Part shown: positions 8,055 to 16,941 of the stretch, piece after piece | How the letters are laid out: the number at the start of each line of letters is the position of its first letter | How positions within the stretch are numbered: the first letter of the stretch is position 1 | NCBI RefSeq assembly: GCF_030813435.1 | Contig: NZ_JAUSUG010000001.1 | Coordinates: 124,001 to 188,000, forward strand | Reading direction: 5' to 3' | Origin: Evansella vedderi | Lineage (GTDB): Bacteria > Bacillota > Bacilli > Bacillales > Salisediminibacteriaceae | DNA length: 64,000 nt | Program-made: the position numbers and the translations under genes | Notes under the pieces: model-generated | The model's database searches: none | Told to the model about the DNA's origin: nothing | The model's input: only the letters and a program-made list of their open reading frames with translations

Positions 8055-10154
8055 ATGTTAGATCAACGCAGTACTGCAATCCTGACTCAATTAGTAAATG
8101 CTACCTCCTATTTACCAGTGAAAGTACTAACGGAACGGTTTAATGTTTCAAGAAGAACCATTTACAACGATCTAGAAAAAATAAATAACTGGTTAAAAGA
8201 GCAAGGTCTCTCACCCGTGCAACAAGTACGCTCGGCTGGTTTAATCATTGATAACGAGACAAAAATCATCATTCCAAAAAAAATAAAAAAGCTTGAGCCA
8301 TGGCACTATGAGTATTCTGCAAAAGAACGAAAATCTTGGCTGGCGATTCATTTGTTAGGGAGAGATACGGAGCTTTATTTAGATAATCTTATGGATCTAA
8401 TAAGGGTTAGTCGTAATACTACCATTGAAGATTTAAAAGTTTTAAAAGAAGAGTTAGTTAAGTTCCAATTGAAACTTGAATTTGATCGAAAGTCAGGATA
8501 TACCATTATTGGTGATGAAAGAAGCAAGAGAAAAGCAATTGTTTACTATTTATCGTTAGCATTACCAGATCAAACGTGGCAATCGTTAGTATCCGCTTTT
8601 CAATTGCTGATTACTTCCAATAAGGAAGCGGAAACTACCCTTTTTAATGTAGAACAACTAAAAGCAATATATGCAATCATTTCAGAAAGTGAAAAGATAT
8701 TGCAAATTCACTTTGCGGATGATGTATTACACAGTTTGAGTTTACGTTTCCTTCTCTTTGCGAAAAGAATCTCTAAAGGGAAAATCGTTGATATAGAGCC
8801 AGTAGAAAAAGAAGTTTTGATTGAAACAAAAGAGTATAAAGTTGCCCAATTTGTTTGTGAAAAGCTAACAAACATTTTTAAAGTAGCTTTTCCAGAGGAT
8901 GAAATATTGTATCTTACGACCCATTTATTAAGTGCAAAGATACAATATTCCGAAGTTGCTCTATCCGATACTTCTAACTTTCAAGATTTGGCTGGAATCA
9001 TTTCAGCAATGGTCGATGATTTCCAAAAATATGCCTGTGTATTATTTCAAAATCGAGACTTACTGGAAAAGAACTTATTTATGCATATTAAACCGGCGTT
9101 TTATCGGATAAAGTATGAACTTGAAATTGAAAATGAAATTGCTGAGTCTATAAAAGAAAAATACACCGAGATTTTCCTGTTAACGAAAAAAATCATCCAC
9201 CATTTAGAACGGTTTATTAATAAACCAGTTCATGATAATGAAATTGCCTTTATCGCCATGCACTTTGGTGGGTGGATGAAAAGGGAAGGAACAACTCCAG
9301 CCGTACGAAGAAAAGCGTTAATTGTTTGTGCTAGTGGATTAGGTACTTCGCAGATGCTAAAGCAACAGTTAGAGGGGTTGTTTTCAACAATTGATATTGT
9401 TGGGGTTGCTTCTATAAGAGAGTTTGAGAGTAAAGATTATGACGTAGATTTTGTTATTTCCACTACACAAGTAGCCAAGGATGACCAACCAGTTTTTATT
9501 GTCAATCCGATTCTTACAGAAGCAGAAAAAGAAAGCTTATTAAAAAAAGTTAACTCACTGTTTCAAACATCGCAAGAAAATAAATCCATTGAAGGGCTTA
9601 TGGACCTTATTAAACGTCATGCAGATATTTTTGATGAATCATCTTTAATGAAGGAACTGAAACTGTTTTTAAATAAGGCATCAGTACAAAAGGTGACCGT
9701 GAAAAAGCCTAATTTAGCCAATTTAATAACGGAAGAGATGATTCAGTTGGTGGAACATGTTCCCAACTGGCAAGAAGCGATTAAATTAGCCTCCGTGCCG
9801 CTCTTAGAAAGAAACTGGATTACAAACAATTATGTAGAAGCAATGATAGGCAACATTGAAAAACTAGGTCCTTATATTGTCATTTCACCTCAATTCGCGA
9901 TTCCCCATGCTAAACCAGAAGATGGGGTCAATAGATTAGGCATGAGTTTGTTACGTGTAAAAAATGCGGTGCCATTTTCTGCAAACTCAAAACATGATGT
10001 AAACATTATTGTGATTTTAGCCGCAATTGATAGTGAAACTCACTTAAAAGCATTAACTCAACTGACTAATATGTTGAGTCAATCCACAGTAATGGATAAA
10101 CTCATAGCGTCGAATTCGAAAGAAGAGATACTAAAATTAGTAGCTTCTCGTTAA
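8055..10154 (+). CDS. PRD-containing transcriptional activator with EIIB and EIIA domains (BglG/MtlR/LicR type)
   Basis: DNA-binding activator whose activity is set by PTS phosphorylation. The ATG at 8055 follows AAGGAGG with ideal spacing; the 40 extra upstream codons are not needed. At 699 aa it has an N-terminal HTH (LTERFNVSRRTIYNDLEKIN, about 21-40), two PRDs (roughly 180-400, with the conserved His in THLLSAKI and AMHFGGW regions), a GatB/LicB-type EIIB domain with Cys in IVCASGLGTSQ (about 420), and a C-terminal EIIA domain with the phospho-His in FAIPHAKPEDG. It sits directly upstream of ascorbate-type EIIA, EIIB and EIIC genes, so it most likely activates that operon in response to substrate and HPr. 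Confidence 0.9.
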   Translation: MLDQRSTAILTQLVNATSYLPVKVLTERFNVSRRTIYNDLEKINNWLKEQGLSPVQQVRSAGLIIDNETKIIIPKKIKKLEPWHYEYSAKERKSWLAIHLLGRDTELYLDNLMDLIRVSRNTTIEDLKVLKEELVKFQLKLEFDRKSGYTIIGDERSKRKAIVYYLSLALPDQTWQSLVSAFQLLITSNKEAETTLFNVEQLKAIYAIISESEKILQIHFADDVLHSLSLRFLLFAKRISKGKIVDIEPVEKEVLIETKEYKVAQFVCEKLTNIFKVAFPEDEILYLTTHLLSAKIQYSEVALSDTSNFQDLAGIISAMVDDFQKYACVLFQNRDLLEKNLFMHIKPAFYRIKYELEIENEIAESIKEKYTEIFLLTKKIIHHLERFINKPVHDNEIAFIAMHFGGWMKREGTTPAVRRKALIVCASGLGTSQMLKQQLEGLFSTIDIVGVASIREFESKDYDVDFVISTTQVAKDDQPVFIVNPILTEAEKESLLKKVNSLFQTSQENKSIEGLMDLIKRHADIFDESSLMKELKLFLNKASVQKVTVKKPNLANLITEEMIQLVEHVPNWQEAIKLASVPLLERNWITNNYVEAMIGNIEKLGPYIVISPQFAIPHAKPEDGVNRLGMSLLRVKNAVPFSANSKHDVNIIVILAAIDSETHLKALTQLTNMLSQSTVMDKLIASNSKEEILKLVASR

Positions 10155-10180
10155 ATTAAAAAATGTTGGAGGAAATCGTA

Positions 10181-10621
10181 ATGAAATTTTTAGAAGAGTC
10201 GTTAGTCGCTTTAGATATAGAGGTTTCTCAACCAGAAGAAGCCATTCGTGAAGCGGGCAAACTTCTACTTAATTTAGAATTAATCGAACAACAATATATC
10301 GAGGCAATGGTAGCTTCTTTTCAAAAAAATGGGCCTTATTTTGTTCTTGCACCAAAAATAGCACTTCCCCACGCTAGACCTGAAGATGGGGTGGCGGAGG
10401 CGGCAGTCTCGCTCATTCGTCTGAATGAACCTGTTCGGTTTGGTCATGCTTCAAATGATCCTGTTCAACTTGTTTTTGCGTTAGCTGCCTCTTCTAGTGA
10501 AGAGCATTTACAAGTACTGCAAAAGCTAATGCAATTACTAGGTGATGAGAACAATGTTTCAAAGCTATTATCAGCAAAAAGTTATCAAGAAATTAATCAA
10601 CTAATTGGAGGGAATGGGTAA
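10181..10621 (+). CDS. PTS EIIA component, ascorbate/mannitol-fructose type
   Basis: Cytoplasmic phosphotransfer protein taking phosphate from HPr and passing it to EIIB. The 146-aa product has the EIIA type-2 signature with the active His in KIALPHARPEDGV, and resembles the EIIA domain of the preceding regulator. The ATG at 10181 was chosen for its GGAGG site; an upstream in-frame ATG at 10163 lacks one. It overlaps the EIIB start by one base (TAATG), showing translational coupling. It works with the EIIB and EIIC that follow. Confidence 0.88.
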   Translation: MKFLEESLVALDIEVSQPEEAIREAGKLLLNLELIEQQYIEAMVASFQKNGPYFVLAPKIALPHARPEDGVAEAAVSLIRLNEPVRFGHASNDPVQLVFALAASSSEEHLQVLQKLMQLLGDENNVSKLLSAKSYQEINQLIGGNG

Positions 10622-10890
10622 TGAAAATTTTATGTGTATGTGGTTTAGGACAAGGGACAAGCTTAATTTTAAAAATGAATGTGGAAACGGTATTAAATCA
10701 GTTAGACATTGAAGCAGATGTGGAAAATACTGATGTATCCAGTGCTTCCAGTGAAAATCCTGATTACATTATTACTAGCAACGAGCTTGCTCAGTCATTA
10801 GAAAACCATCCAGCGAAGGTTATCATTGTAAACAACTACTTTGATATGAATGAAATAAAGGAAGCATTGCAAGAAAATATGAATTCTTAA
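10621..10890 (+). CDS. PTS EIIB component, ascorbate (UlaB/SgaB) type
   Basis: Small 89-aa phosphocarrier with the Rossmann-like EIIB fold. The motif CVCGLGQGTSLIL at the N-terminus holds the phosphorylated Cys (Cys7) and matches UlaB/SgaB. It begins on the stop codon of EIIA and is followed after 24 bases by EIIC. It hands phosphate to the incoming sugar or sugar acid. Substrate identity is not determined by this subunit. Confidence 0.88.
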   Translation: MKILCVCGLGQGTSLILKMNVETVLNQLDIEADVENTDVSSASSENPDYIITSNELAQSLENHPAKVIIVNNYFDMNEIKEALQENMNS

Positions 10891-10914
10891 AAAACACATT
10901 AAGGGGGAAGAATC

Positions 10915-12210
10915 ATGGAAATAGTACAATGGTTTGCAATGAACATTTTTGGTCAGCCCGCAATTTTACTTGGTTTAATTGTGTTATTAGGTTTACTACT
11001 GCAAAAGAAAGGCTTTAGCAAAACAATCAGCGGAACATTTAAGGCGGTTATTGGATTTTTAATTATTGGTGTAGGGGCAGGGGTTATTGTTAACGCCTTG
11101 CTCGTTTTTGAACCGATGTGGAAAGAAGTATTTAATCTTCAAGATCAGCCGCTTGGGGAATTCATGGGACAAGAAAGCTTTAATGCGAAATACGGTAGTG
11201 CCGTTACGTTAGCATTCTTCCTTGGGTTTCTTATTAACGTATTACTTGCTAAATTCACAAAAATGAAATTTATTTATTTAACAGGGCACATGATGTTCTG
11301 GACGGCGACAATTTTCGCTGGGATTATTGTTCATACAGTTGGCGATGTACCAGGTTGGAAACTAGTAACGTTTCTTGCTATCTTCTTAGGTATTTATTGG
11401 ACAGTTCAACCTGCAATCGTTCAACCATTTATGAAAAAAGTAATGGGGCATGACAATATTGCATTAGGTCATACTTCTGCGTCCGTTGCCTTGCTTGCTT
11501 CATTCTTAGGAAAAGCTTTTGGAAATAAAGAAAATGATACAGAAAAAATTAAACTTCCAAAAGGATTAGAATTTTTGCGAGATTCAAATGTAATTACAGC
11601 ATTAACAATGGGAATTCTTTTCTTAGTAGGAGCGTTTATTCTTGCTACAAAAGATACACCAGGGGCACAAGAATTAATGGCTCAAGCTGGAGATCAAAGC
11701 TTTTTCGTTTATGCTATCATTCAATCTTTTACATTTGCAGCTGGTATTGCAGTCGTTTTACTAGGGGTAAAAATGTTTATTGGAGAAATCGTACCTGCTT
11801 TTAATGGTATTTCAACGAAGCTTGTACCAGGGGCTCGCCCAGCATTAGACTGCCCGGTTGTCTTCCCGATGGCTCCAAATGCAGTTATCTTAGGTTTCTT
11901 AGGGGCATTTGTTGGTTCCTTAATCTGGTTAGTAGTCATTGGAAATACAGTAGCGTACATTTTCGTTCCAACAATGATTGTATTGTTCTTCCACTCAGCA
12001 ACAGCAGGTGTATTCGGTAACGCTACTGGTGGTGTACGAGGAGCTCTTTTAGGAGGCTTCGTTACATCTACGGTGGTTGCTTGGGGACAGTTTATCATGG
12101 TTAAATTCTTGATTTCTTCCACGAACCCAGATACAGCCATGTGGGCAGCGGACTCAGATATGTTTATCCTTGGACCAATTGTTAGATTTTTAGCTCAGTT
12201 AGTATTTTAA
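10915..12210 (+). CDS. PTS EIIC component, UlaA/SgaT family
   Basis: Membrane permease of the ascorbate-family PTS. The 431-aa product has about eleven hydrophobic segments and family hallmarks such as ILLGLIVLLGLLLQKK near the N-terminus, and the conserved LVPGARPALDCPVVFP and NATGGVRGALLGGF regions near the C-terminus. AAGGGGG lies ahead of the ATG. The partner genes are not the usual ulaD/E/F ascorbate enzymes but a phosphotriesterase-like protein, so the imported compound is probably another sugar acid or lactone. A terminator follows at 12252. Confidence 0.9.
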   Translation: MEIVQWFAMNIFGQPAILLGLIVLLGLLLQKKGFSKTISGTFKAVIGFLIIGVGAGVIVNALLVFEPMWKEVFNLQDQPLGEFMGQESFNAKYGSAVTLAFFLGFLINVLLAKFTKMKFIYLTGHMMFWTATIFAGIIVHTVGDVPGWKLVTFLAIFLGIYWTVQPAIVQPFMKKVMGHDNIALGHTSASVALLASFLGKAFGNKENDTEKIKLPKGLEFLRDSNVITALTMGILFLVGAFILATKDTPGAQELMAQAGDQSFFVYAIIQSFTFAAGIAVVLLGVKMFIGEIVPAFNGISTKLVPGARPALDCPVVFPMAPNAVILGFLGAFVGSLIWLVVIGNTVAYIFVPTMIVLFFHSATAGVFGNATGGVRGALLGGFVTSTVVAWGQFIMVKFLISSTNPDTAMWAADSDMFILGPIVRFLAQLVF

Positions 12211-12251
12211 TAGCATCAATTTTTGATATTGACTTCATTAGTAAATACGAT

Positions 12252-12287
12252 GAAACCAACATGGTGAAAATATCATGTTGGTTTCAT
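12252..12287 (+). terminator. Terminator after the PTS EIIC gene
   Basis: Arms GAAACCAACATG and CATGTTGGTTTC with a 12-base loop and a weak T-tail. It may attenuate rather than stop, because related genes follow on the same strand. Confidence 0.7.
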
Positions 12288-12345
12288 TTAAATTATTTAT
12301 GCACAATAAAAATATCTGTTGTATCTATTTTTAAGGAGGTTTCTC

Positions 12346-13338
12346 ATGAGTTTTATCCGTACATTAAGAGGGGACATATCCCCAAGTGAATTAGGTTTCA
12401 CCTATTCCCATGAACATATTGTTTGTCGACCAGATTATTGGGTGCAACGGGGGGAGGATGACTTACTTCTCGATGATAAAGATAAGTCAAAGTTAGACGT
12501 CCAAGACTTTAAATCTCATGGTGGGAGATCCATCGTTGATGCGACAGCAGTGGATTATGGTCGTGATGTACCAGCCGTAAAAGAGATCTCAGATGAACTA
12601 GATATTCATATTATTGGAACAGCTGGTTTTAACAAAAGTTTTCTATGGGATGCGAAAATAAAAGAGGAGTTAAAACCGATTATTGGAAACTATGACACGT
12701 ATGAAAACTGGATTGAGCAAGCGTCTATTAACGGGATAACAGAATTTGTTATTCGTGAGGTGGAGGAAGGTTTAGAAGGAACACCGTTTAGAGCAGGCCA
12801 AGTGAAGTTTGGAACTGGATATAATCGGATTTCTCCATTGGAAGAAAAGACGTTACGTGCTGTAGCACGTGCCCATCACGAAACCAAAGCTCCCGTTCAT
12901 TCCCATACGGAAGTGGGAACCATGGCTTTAGAACAAATTGAACTATTGAAATCTGAAAATGTGAACTTAGAATGTTTAAGTATCGGTCATATGGACCGTA
13001 ATCCAGACCCATATTATCATGAGCAAATTGCGAAAACAGGAGCGTATTTAAGTTTTGACGGTATTGCAAAAATTAAGTATGCCCCTGAATCAACGAGAAT
13101 TCACTGTATATTAGATCTAGTGAGAAAGGGTTACGAAGATCAAATATTAGTTTCTGGTGACACTGCTCGCAAAACATATTTAAAGCATTATGATCATGGG
13201 CTAGGCTTTGAATACATCATTGCTAAATGGGTACCTAGATTTATCGATGAAGCAAATCAAAATGGATTTGACGGGGAAAAACTCATACAAAAATTCTTTG
13301 TTGAAAATCCTGCACGATGCTTCACGTTTAAAAAGTAG
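12346..13338 (+). CDS. Phosphotriesterase-family hydrolase, probable sugar-lactone-phosphate lactonase (cog1735)
   Basis: Amidohydrolase-superfamily TIM-barrel enzyme of 330 aa. Metal ligands are visible: HxH at residues 22 and 24 (YSHEHIVC), a Glu/Lys region near FVIREVEEG, His in APVHSHTEVG, His in LSIGHMDRNPD, and the catalytic Asp in VSGDTARKTYL. The ATG at 12346 follows AAGGAGG; the longer frame from 12319 is not needed. Family members next to Ula-type PTS genes in Listeria and Bacillus halodurans hydrolyse phosphorylated aldonolactones, so I infer a similar lactonase acting on the PTS product. True phosphotriesterase activity is unlikely. It sits 18 bases ahead of the creatininase gene. 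Confidence 0.82.
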   Translation: MSFIRTLRGDISPSELGFTYSHEHIVCRPDYWVQRGEDDLLLDDKDKSKLDVQDFKSHGGRSIVDATAVDYGRDVPAVKEISDELDIHIIGTAGFNKSFLWDAKIKEELKPIIGNYDTYENWIEQASINGITEFVIREVEEGLEGTPFRAGQVKFGTGYNRISPLEEKTLRAVARAHHETKAPVHSHTEVGTMALEQIELLKSENVNLECLSIGHMDRNPDPYYHEQIAKTGAYLSFDGIAKIKYAPESTRIHCILDLVRKGYEDQILVSGDTARKTYLKHYDHGLGFEYIIAKWVPRFIDEANQNGFDGEKLIQKFFVENPARCFTFKK

Positions 13339-13356
13339 TTTTTTGGAGGACTTTAG

Positions 13357-14088
13357 TTGAAATTCCAACATGAAAATTCATATGAAGTAGCTGAGAAAAT
13401 TAAAGAGAAAAAAGTTGCCATATTGCCAGTCGGTGCTGTAGAAGCTCATGGTCCCCATCTACCGTTAGGGACCGATAACTTCTTGGCAGAGCGTCTAAGT
13501 GAAAAGGTTGCAGAACGTGTTGATGCCTTTGTTTTACCAACTTTACCGTATGGACAAGTTTGGAGCTTGAAGAATTTTCCGGGGAGTATTAATGTTTCCA
13601 ACGAATCTTTAACAAATATTCTCGTCGATATTGGGGAAAGTCTTTTTAGACAAGGGTTCCAAATTTTTGCCTTAGTAAATGGACATCTTGGAAATGCTGT
13701 TGCCCTGAAAGAAGCAGCAAGAAAGCTTTACGAGACGTGTCCAAAGTTAAAAGTCATGTACTTGTTTTATCCAGGGATAAATAAAGTGGTGAACGAAGTA
13801 AGGGAAACCCCTTCGAGTCACGGAACTTATTTCCATGCGTGTGAAATAGAAACATCATTTATGCTGTATCTTGCTCTAGAATACGTGGAAATGGGCAAAG
13901 CCATCTGTGATATCCCAGTTATTCCCCTTAGCGCGGATGTTACTCCAACCCCATGGGAGGAGTTTACGCAGTCAGCTGTTTTAGGGGATGCAACTCTGGC
14001 AACAAAAGAAAAAGGGGAAAAAATAATTGAAACATCCCTTGATAATATCGTGAAATTGATTGAAGAAGTAAAAGGGACAATAAAGTAA
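13357..14088 (+). CDS. Creatininase-family amidohydrolase
   Basis: The 243-aa product has the family's metal-binding motif AVEAHGPHLPLGTDN near residues 27-41, FALVNGHLGNAVAL, and the Glu-bearing HACEIETSFMLYL. The family covers creatininase, mycofactocin MftE and other amide/lactam hydrolases. The start is TTG with a GGAGG site nine bases upstream. It follows the lactonase by 18 bases in the PTS operon, so the substrate is likely derived from the imported sugar acid rather than creatinine. A 24-codon frame fills the gap to the next gene but is not convincing. Confidence 0.82.
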   Translation: MKFQHENSYEVAEKIKEKKVAILPVGAVEAHGPHLPLGTDNFLAERLSEKVAERVDAFVLPTLPYGQVWSLKNFPGSINVSNESLTNILVDIGESLFRQGFQIFALVNGHLGNAVALKEAARKLYETCPKLKVMYLFYPGINKVVNEVRETPSSHGTYFHACEIETSFMLYLALEYVEMGKAICDIPVIPLSADVTPTPWEEFTQSAVLGDATLATKEKGEKIIETSLDNIVKLIEEVKGTIK

Positions 14089-14166
14089 TTGCCTCTTTCT
14101 AAATCTGAACTGATCCAACACCATGATGATGCAGTACAGGAACTATTTTTCCACGGAGGGTAACAT

Positions 14167-14913
14167 ATGTTGACAACGTATTTTGAAAAGATAGAAGAAA
14201 AGTTAAAGGAAGTATTAAGTGAAGAAGAAGCTAATTTACAATTAGCTGCCGAAAAAGTGGCAGAAAGCATTCAGAATGGTGGAATCGTGCAATTATTTGG
14301 TTGTGGCCATTCACATATTTTAACAGAAGAAGTTTTTTACCGGGCAGGAGGATTAGTACCAATAAAGCCAATTCTAATTGAACCCTTAATGCTCCATGAA
14401 GGTGCACTCCGCTCCTCCCAATTAGAAAGAAAGAATGATTATGCAAAATCTTTTATGGAAGAACAGGATATTCAATCAAATGATGTCGTCTTTGTTTTAT
14501 CAACTTCTGGCAGAAATCCTGTTCCAGTTGATGTGGCTCTTTACGCAAAAGAAAAAGGTGCTTTTGTCGTTGGAATTACCTCTCTTGAGTATTCACAAAG
14601 TCAGCCTTCAAGACATAAAAGTGGAAAACACTTATATAACTCTGTAGACGTAGTAATCAACAACTTCTCTGTGAAAGGAGATGCTGTCCTTTCCTACGAA
14701 AAAGTAAAAGAGCCATTTGCGCCTACCTCCACCGTAGTTGGTGCGACAATTCTCAATAGTATCTTAGCGGAGTCGATTAAGTTGATGGCTGATAATGAAT
14801 TTGAGCCACCGGTATTTTTAAGTGGAAATATTGAAGGGTCTGACAGTCACAATGAAGCATTGATTCAAAAGTATCATCAGCGTATTCCTTTACTATCATT
14901 AAATGCGGAATAA
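14167..14913 (+). CDS. SIS-domain sugar phosphate protein (UPF0309 type)
   Basis: A 248-aa protein with a single SIS fold that binds phosphosugars: FGCGHSHILTEEVFYRAGG near residues 43-61 and VLSTSGRNPVPVDVALYAKEKGA near 110-132, ending with a C-terminal helical segment. Members of this group are isomerases or regulators acting on amino-sugar or keto-sugar phosphates. CGGAGGG precedes the ATG. As the last gene of the PTS/lactonase operon it probably isomerises the phosphorylated product. A terminator follows. Confidence 0.82.
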   Translation: MLTTYFEKIEEKLKEVLSEEEANLQLAAEKVAESIQNGGIVQLFGCGHSHILTEEVFYRAGGLVPIKPILIEPLMLHEGALRSSQLERKNDYAKSFMEEQDIQSNDVVFVLSTSGRNPVPVDVALYAKEKGAFVVGITSLEYSQSQPSRHKSGKHLYNSVDVVINNFSVKGDAVLSYEKVKEPFAPTSTVVGATILNSILAESIKLMADNEFEPPVFLSGNIEGSDSHNEALIQKYHQRIPLLSLNAE

Positions 14914-14945
14914 ATAAAATTTGCTGAAAATTAATTAACGGGACT

Positions 14946-14980
14946 GGGAGCTTACAGAATAGTAGCTTCCTTTTTCTTTT
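14946..14980 (+). terminator. Terminator of the PTS/lactonase operon
   Basis: GGGAGCT pairs with AGCTTCC (one G-T) around an 11-base loop, followed by TTTTTCTTTT. Confidence 0.7.
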
Positions 14981-15069
14981 GGTTAAAACAAGCAAGTATC
15001 CTGTTTACACTAGGACAATTATAGTTAAGGAGTTTAGAAACTAAATGATAAAAATCTGGAGGATTAGAC

Positions 15070-15337
15070 ATGTTCGAAAAGAAATTCAAGATCACAGACG
15101 CTGCAGGAATTTATGCAAACCAGCAACTCAGCTCGTTAATACAGCAAGTCAATTCAGTTCCGAAATTATACTAGTCTACAAAGAAAAGTCTGTAAATCTA
15201 AAATCGATTATGGGTGCCATGTCTTTAGGAGTCGGTCAAGGAGCAGAGATAACGATTCAAGCGGAAAGTTCTGATGAAGAAGCGGCATTAGAGAGCATTA
15301 CAGAAGTGATTAAAGGTGGTTTAGGGAGACAATGTAT
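15070..15337 (+). pseudogene. HPr-like phosphocarrier, frameshifted and lacking the active-site His
   Basis: HPr carries phosphate between Enzyme I and EIIA. The frame starts at ATG 15070 with a GGAGG site and reads [16 protein letters not shown]; a one-base shift near 15115 then gives [18 protein letters not shown] and [18 protein letters not shown], classic HPr with the Ser46 region intact. The phospho-acceptor His of GIHARPAT is Tyr here, so even an unshifted product could not act in the PTS. The usual stop after GGLG is gone: the frame runs straight into a GGGACAGGT palindrome. It lies just after the PTS operon and was probably a dedicated HPr/Crh-like paralogue. Confidence 0.85.
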
Positions 15338-15378
15338 AGGGACAGGTGCACATCACATCATACCTGTCCCTTTGTCCC
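15338..15378. repeat. GGGACA...TGTCCC palindromic repeat, copy 1
   Basis: Arms AGGGACAGGT and ACCTGTCCCT around 14 bases, then TTGTCCC. It lies between the converging HPr remnant and hydantoinase gene ends and can form a bidirectional terminator. It replaces the HPr stop codon. Confidence 0.8.
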
Positions 15379-15381
15379 GTT

Positions 15382-16941
15382 TTATTCCGCCAATGGTCCA
15401 GCGGCTTTTGCCCGAATTCTGGTTGCATTTCCAGGGAGGTAAGCTAGTGGTACATCTTCGAAATCTACGATTTCTACTTTGTTCGCATCTGCTCCTGCAA
15501 CAACAGCTTCTTCTTTTGCCATTTGCTTTGCTAATTCTAACGTTTCTGTTCTTCCTAATTCATCTAATGCGAATACCCGTTCAACTTGTCCACTTACTTG
15601 GGAAATTGCTGATCCGATTGCATTAGCAACGCCAAAGTGGTCTGGACGGTGAACGATAGAAGCGCCCTTTAGTTTTTCGGGTAGTAGTACACTTCCTCCA
15701 CCTACTAGAATTACCGGAATAGGTTCAGCGCTTGTTTTCATTCGATCAATCGCTTCTTCTACTTTTTCTACTAATATATGATAAGCCTTCTCTACTAAAT
15801 CCTTGTCTAATTCTACAACTTTAGTAACATCACCGATTTCCGCCATACCTTTAGCTACGATTATATCCGTTGTTGTTAAAGTGTTGCCGCCGAAAACATA
15901 TGCTTCTTGTTGAAGTCGGTAGCCAACACTGTCAGGACCGAGCGTTACTGTACCGTCCTCTTTCACTCGTACAATCGTTCCACCGCCAATACCAACGGAA
16001 GTGATATCTGGCATTCTAAAATTTGTGCGAACTCCGCCAATTTCTACAGCAAGGGAAGATTGACGTGGGAACGAGTTCACAAGCACACCGATATCTGTCG
16101 TTGTTCCACCAACATCTACCACAAGAGCATTGGATTGATTGGTTAAATATGAAGCACCGCGAATACTATTTGTCGGACCACATGCAATGGTGAGGATCGG
16201 ATACTTAACCGTGTACTCAACAGACATAAGCGTTCCGTCGTTTTGTCCAAAGAAGACTTTTGCATTCACACCTTCTTCTTTCAATGCATTCACAAAACCG
16301 TTTGCTGTACTGCGGGCAACATTGACAACGGCAGCATTTAGAATCGTCGCATTTTCCCGTTCAAGAAGGCCAACACTTCCAATTTCACTTGAGAGGGAGA
16401 TGGCTACTTCATCGCCTAATACTTCTTGAAAAATCTTTTGTGCTTCATGCTCATGATCTGTTGATACAGGTGAAAAAACAGAAGTAATAGCGATGGAGTC
16501 CACTTTTCCTTTTAATTCGTTCGCAATTTCAGATAAACGCTTTTTATCTAGTTCAGCAATTTCCCTTCCGTCAAACTCATTACCACCACGGACGATATAA
16601 ACGTATTTGCCAAGTATTTCTCTTAAATCATTAGGAACACCAACAAGTGGCTTAATCCCTAACGTCGCAGGGGCACCAATCCGGATAACGGCAACTTTAT
16701 TTAATCTTTTACGTTCTACAATCGCATTCGTACAATGAGTCGTTCCTAACATGGCATACTTAATTTCTTCTTTTGGAACATTGGCAGCATCAATAATTTT
16801 CTTTACTGCCTTATAAATACCAGTACTTACATCTTCTGTTGTTGGCTCTTTCGTCTCTGAAATAACGTTATATTGGTCATCTAAAATTACTGCATCTGTA
16901 TGTGTTCCACCAACATCTATTCCAATTCTATAGTTACCCAA
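15382..16941 (-). CDS. Hydantoinase/oxoprolinase family protein (HyuA-like)
   Basis: ASKHA-fold ATP-dependent enzyme family that opens hydantoin or 5-oxoproline rings. At 519 aa it is the short form. N-terminal ATPase motif [18 protein letters not shown], second phosphate motif [30 protein letters not shown], and GGGSVLLP near the C-terminus are clear. The start is TTG immediately after the stop of the DUF917 gene, so the pair is translationally coupled. The short hydantoinase plus DUF917 arrangement beside a cytosine-type permease is a recurring but uncharacterised catabolic module; I infer ring hydrolysis of a hydantoin- or thiohydantoin-like compound. Confidence 0.88.
   Translation of the reverse strand: MGNYRIGIDVGGTHTDAVILDDQYNVISETKEPTTEDVSTGIYKAVKKIIDAANVPKEEIKYAMLGTTHCTNAIVERKRLNKVAVIRIGAPATLGIKPLVGVPNDLREILGKYVYIVRGGNEFDGREIAELDKKRLSEIANELKGKVDSIAITSVFSPVSTDHEHEAQKIFQEVLGDEVAISLSSEIGSVGLLERENATILNAAVVNVARSTANGFVNALKEEGVNAKVFFGQNDGTLMSVEYTVKYPILTIACGPTNSIRGASYLTNQSNALVVDVGGTTTDIGVLVNSFPRQSSLAVEIGGVRTNFRMPDITSVGIGGGTIVRVKEDGTVTLGPDSVGYRLQQEAYVFGGNTLTTTDIIVAKGMAEIGDVTKVVELDKDLVEKAYHILVEKVEEAIDRMKTSAEPIPVILVGGGSVLLPEKLKGASIVHRPDHFGVANAIGSAISQVSGQVERVFALDELGRTETLELAKQMAKEEAVVAGADANKVEIVDFEDVPLAYLPGNATRIRAKAAGPLAE

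Noticed and set aside
11721-12140. 139-codon minus-strand frame opposite the PTS EIIC gene
   Set aside because: Shadow of a well-supported membrane protein; low-complexity Thr/Pro/Ala sequence typical of antisense frames.
14089-14166. 24-codon frame between the creatininase and SIS genes
   Set aside because: TTG start without its own ribosome binding site; too short and unrecognised.
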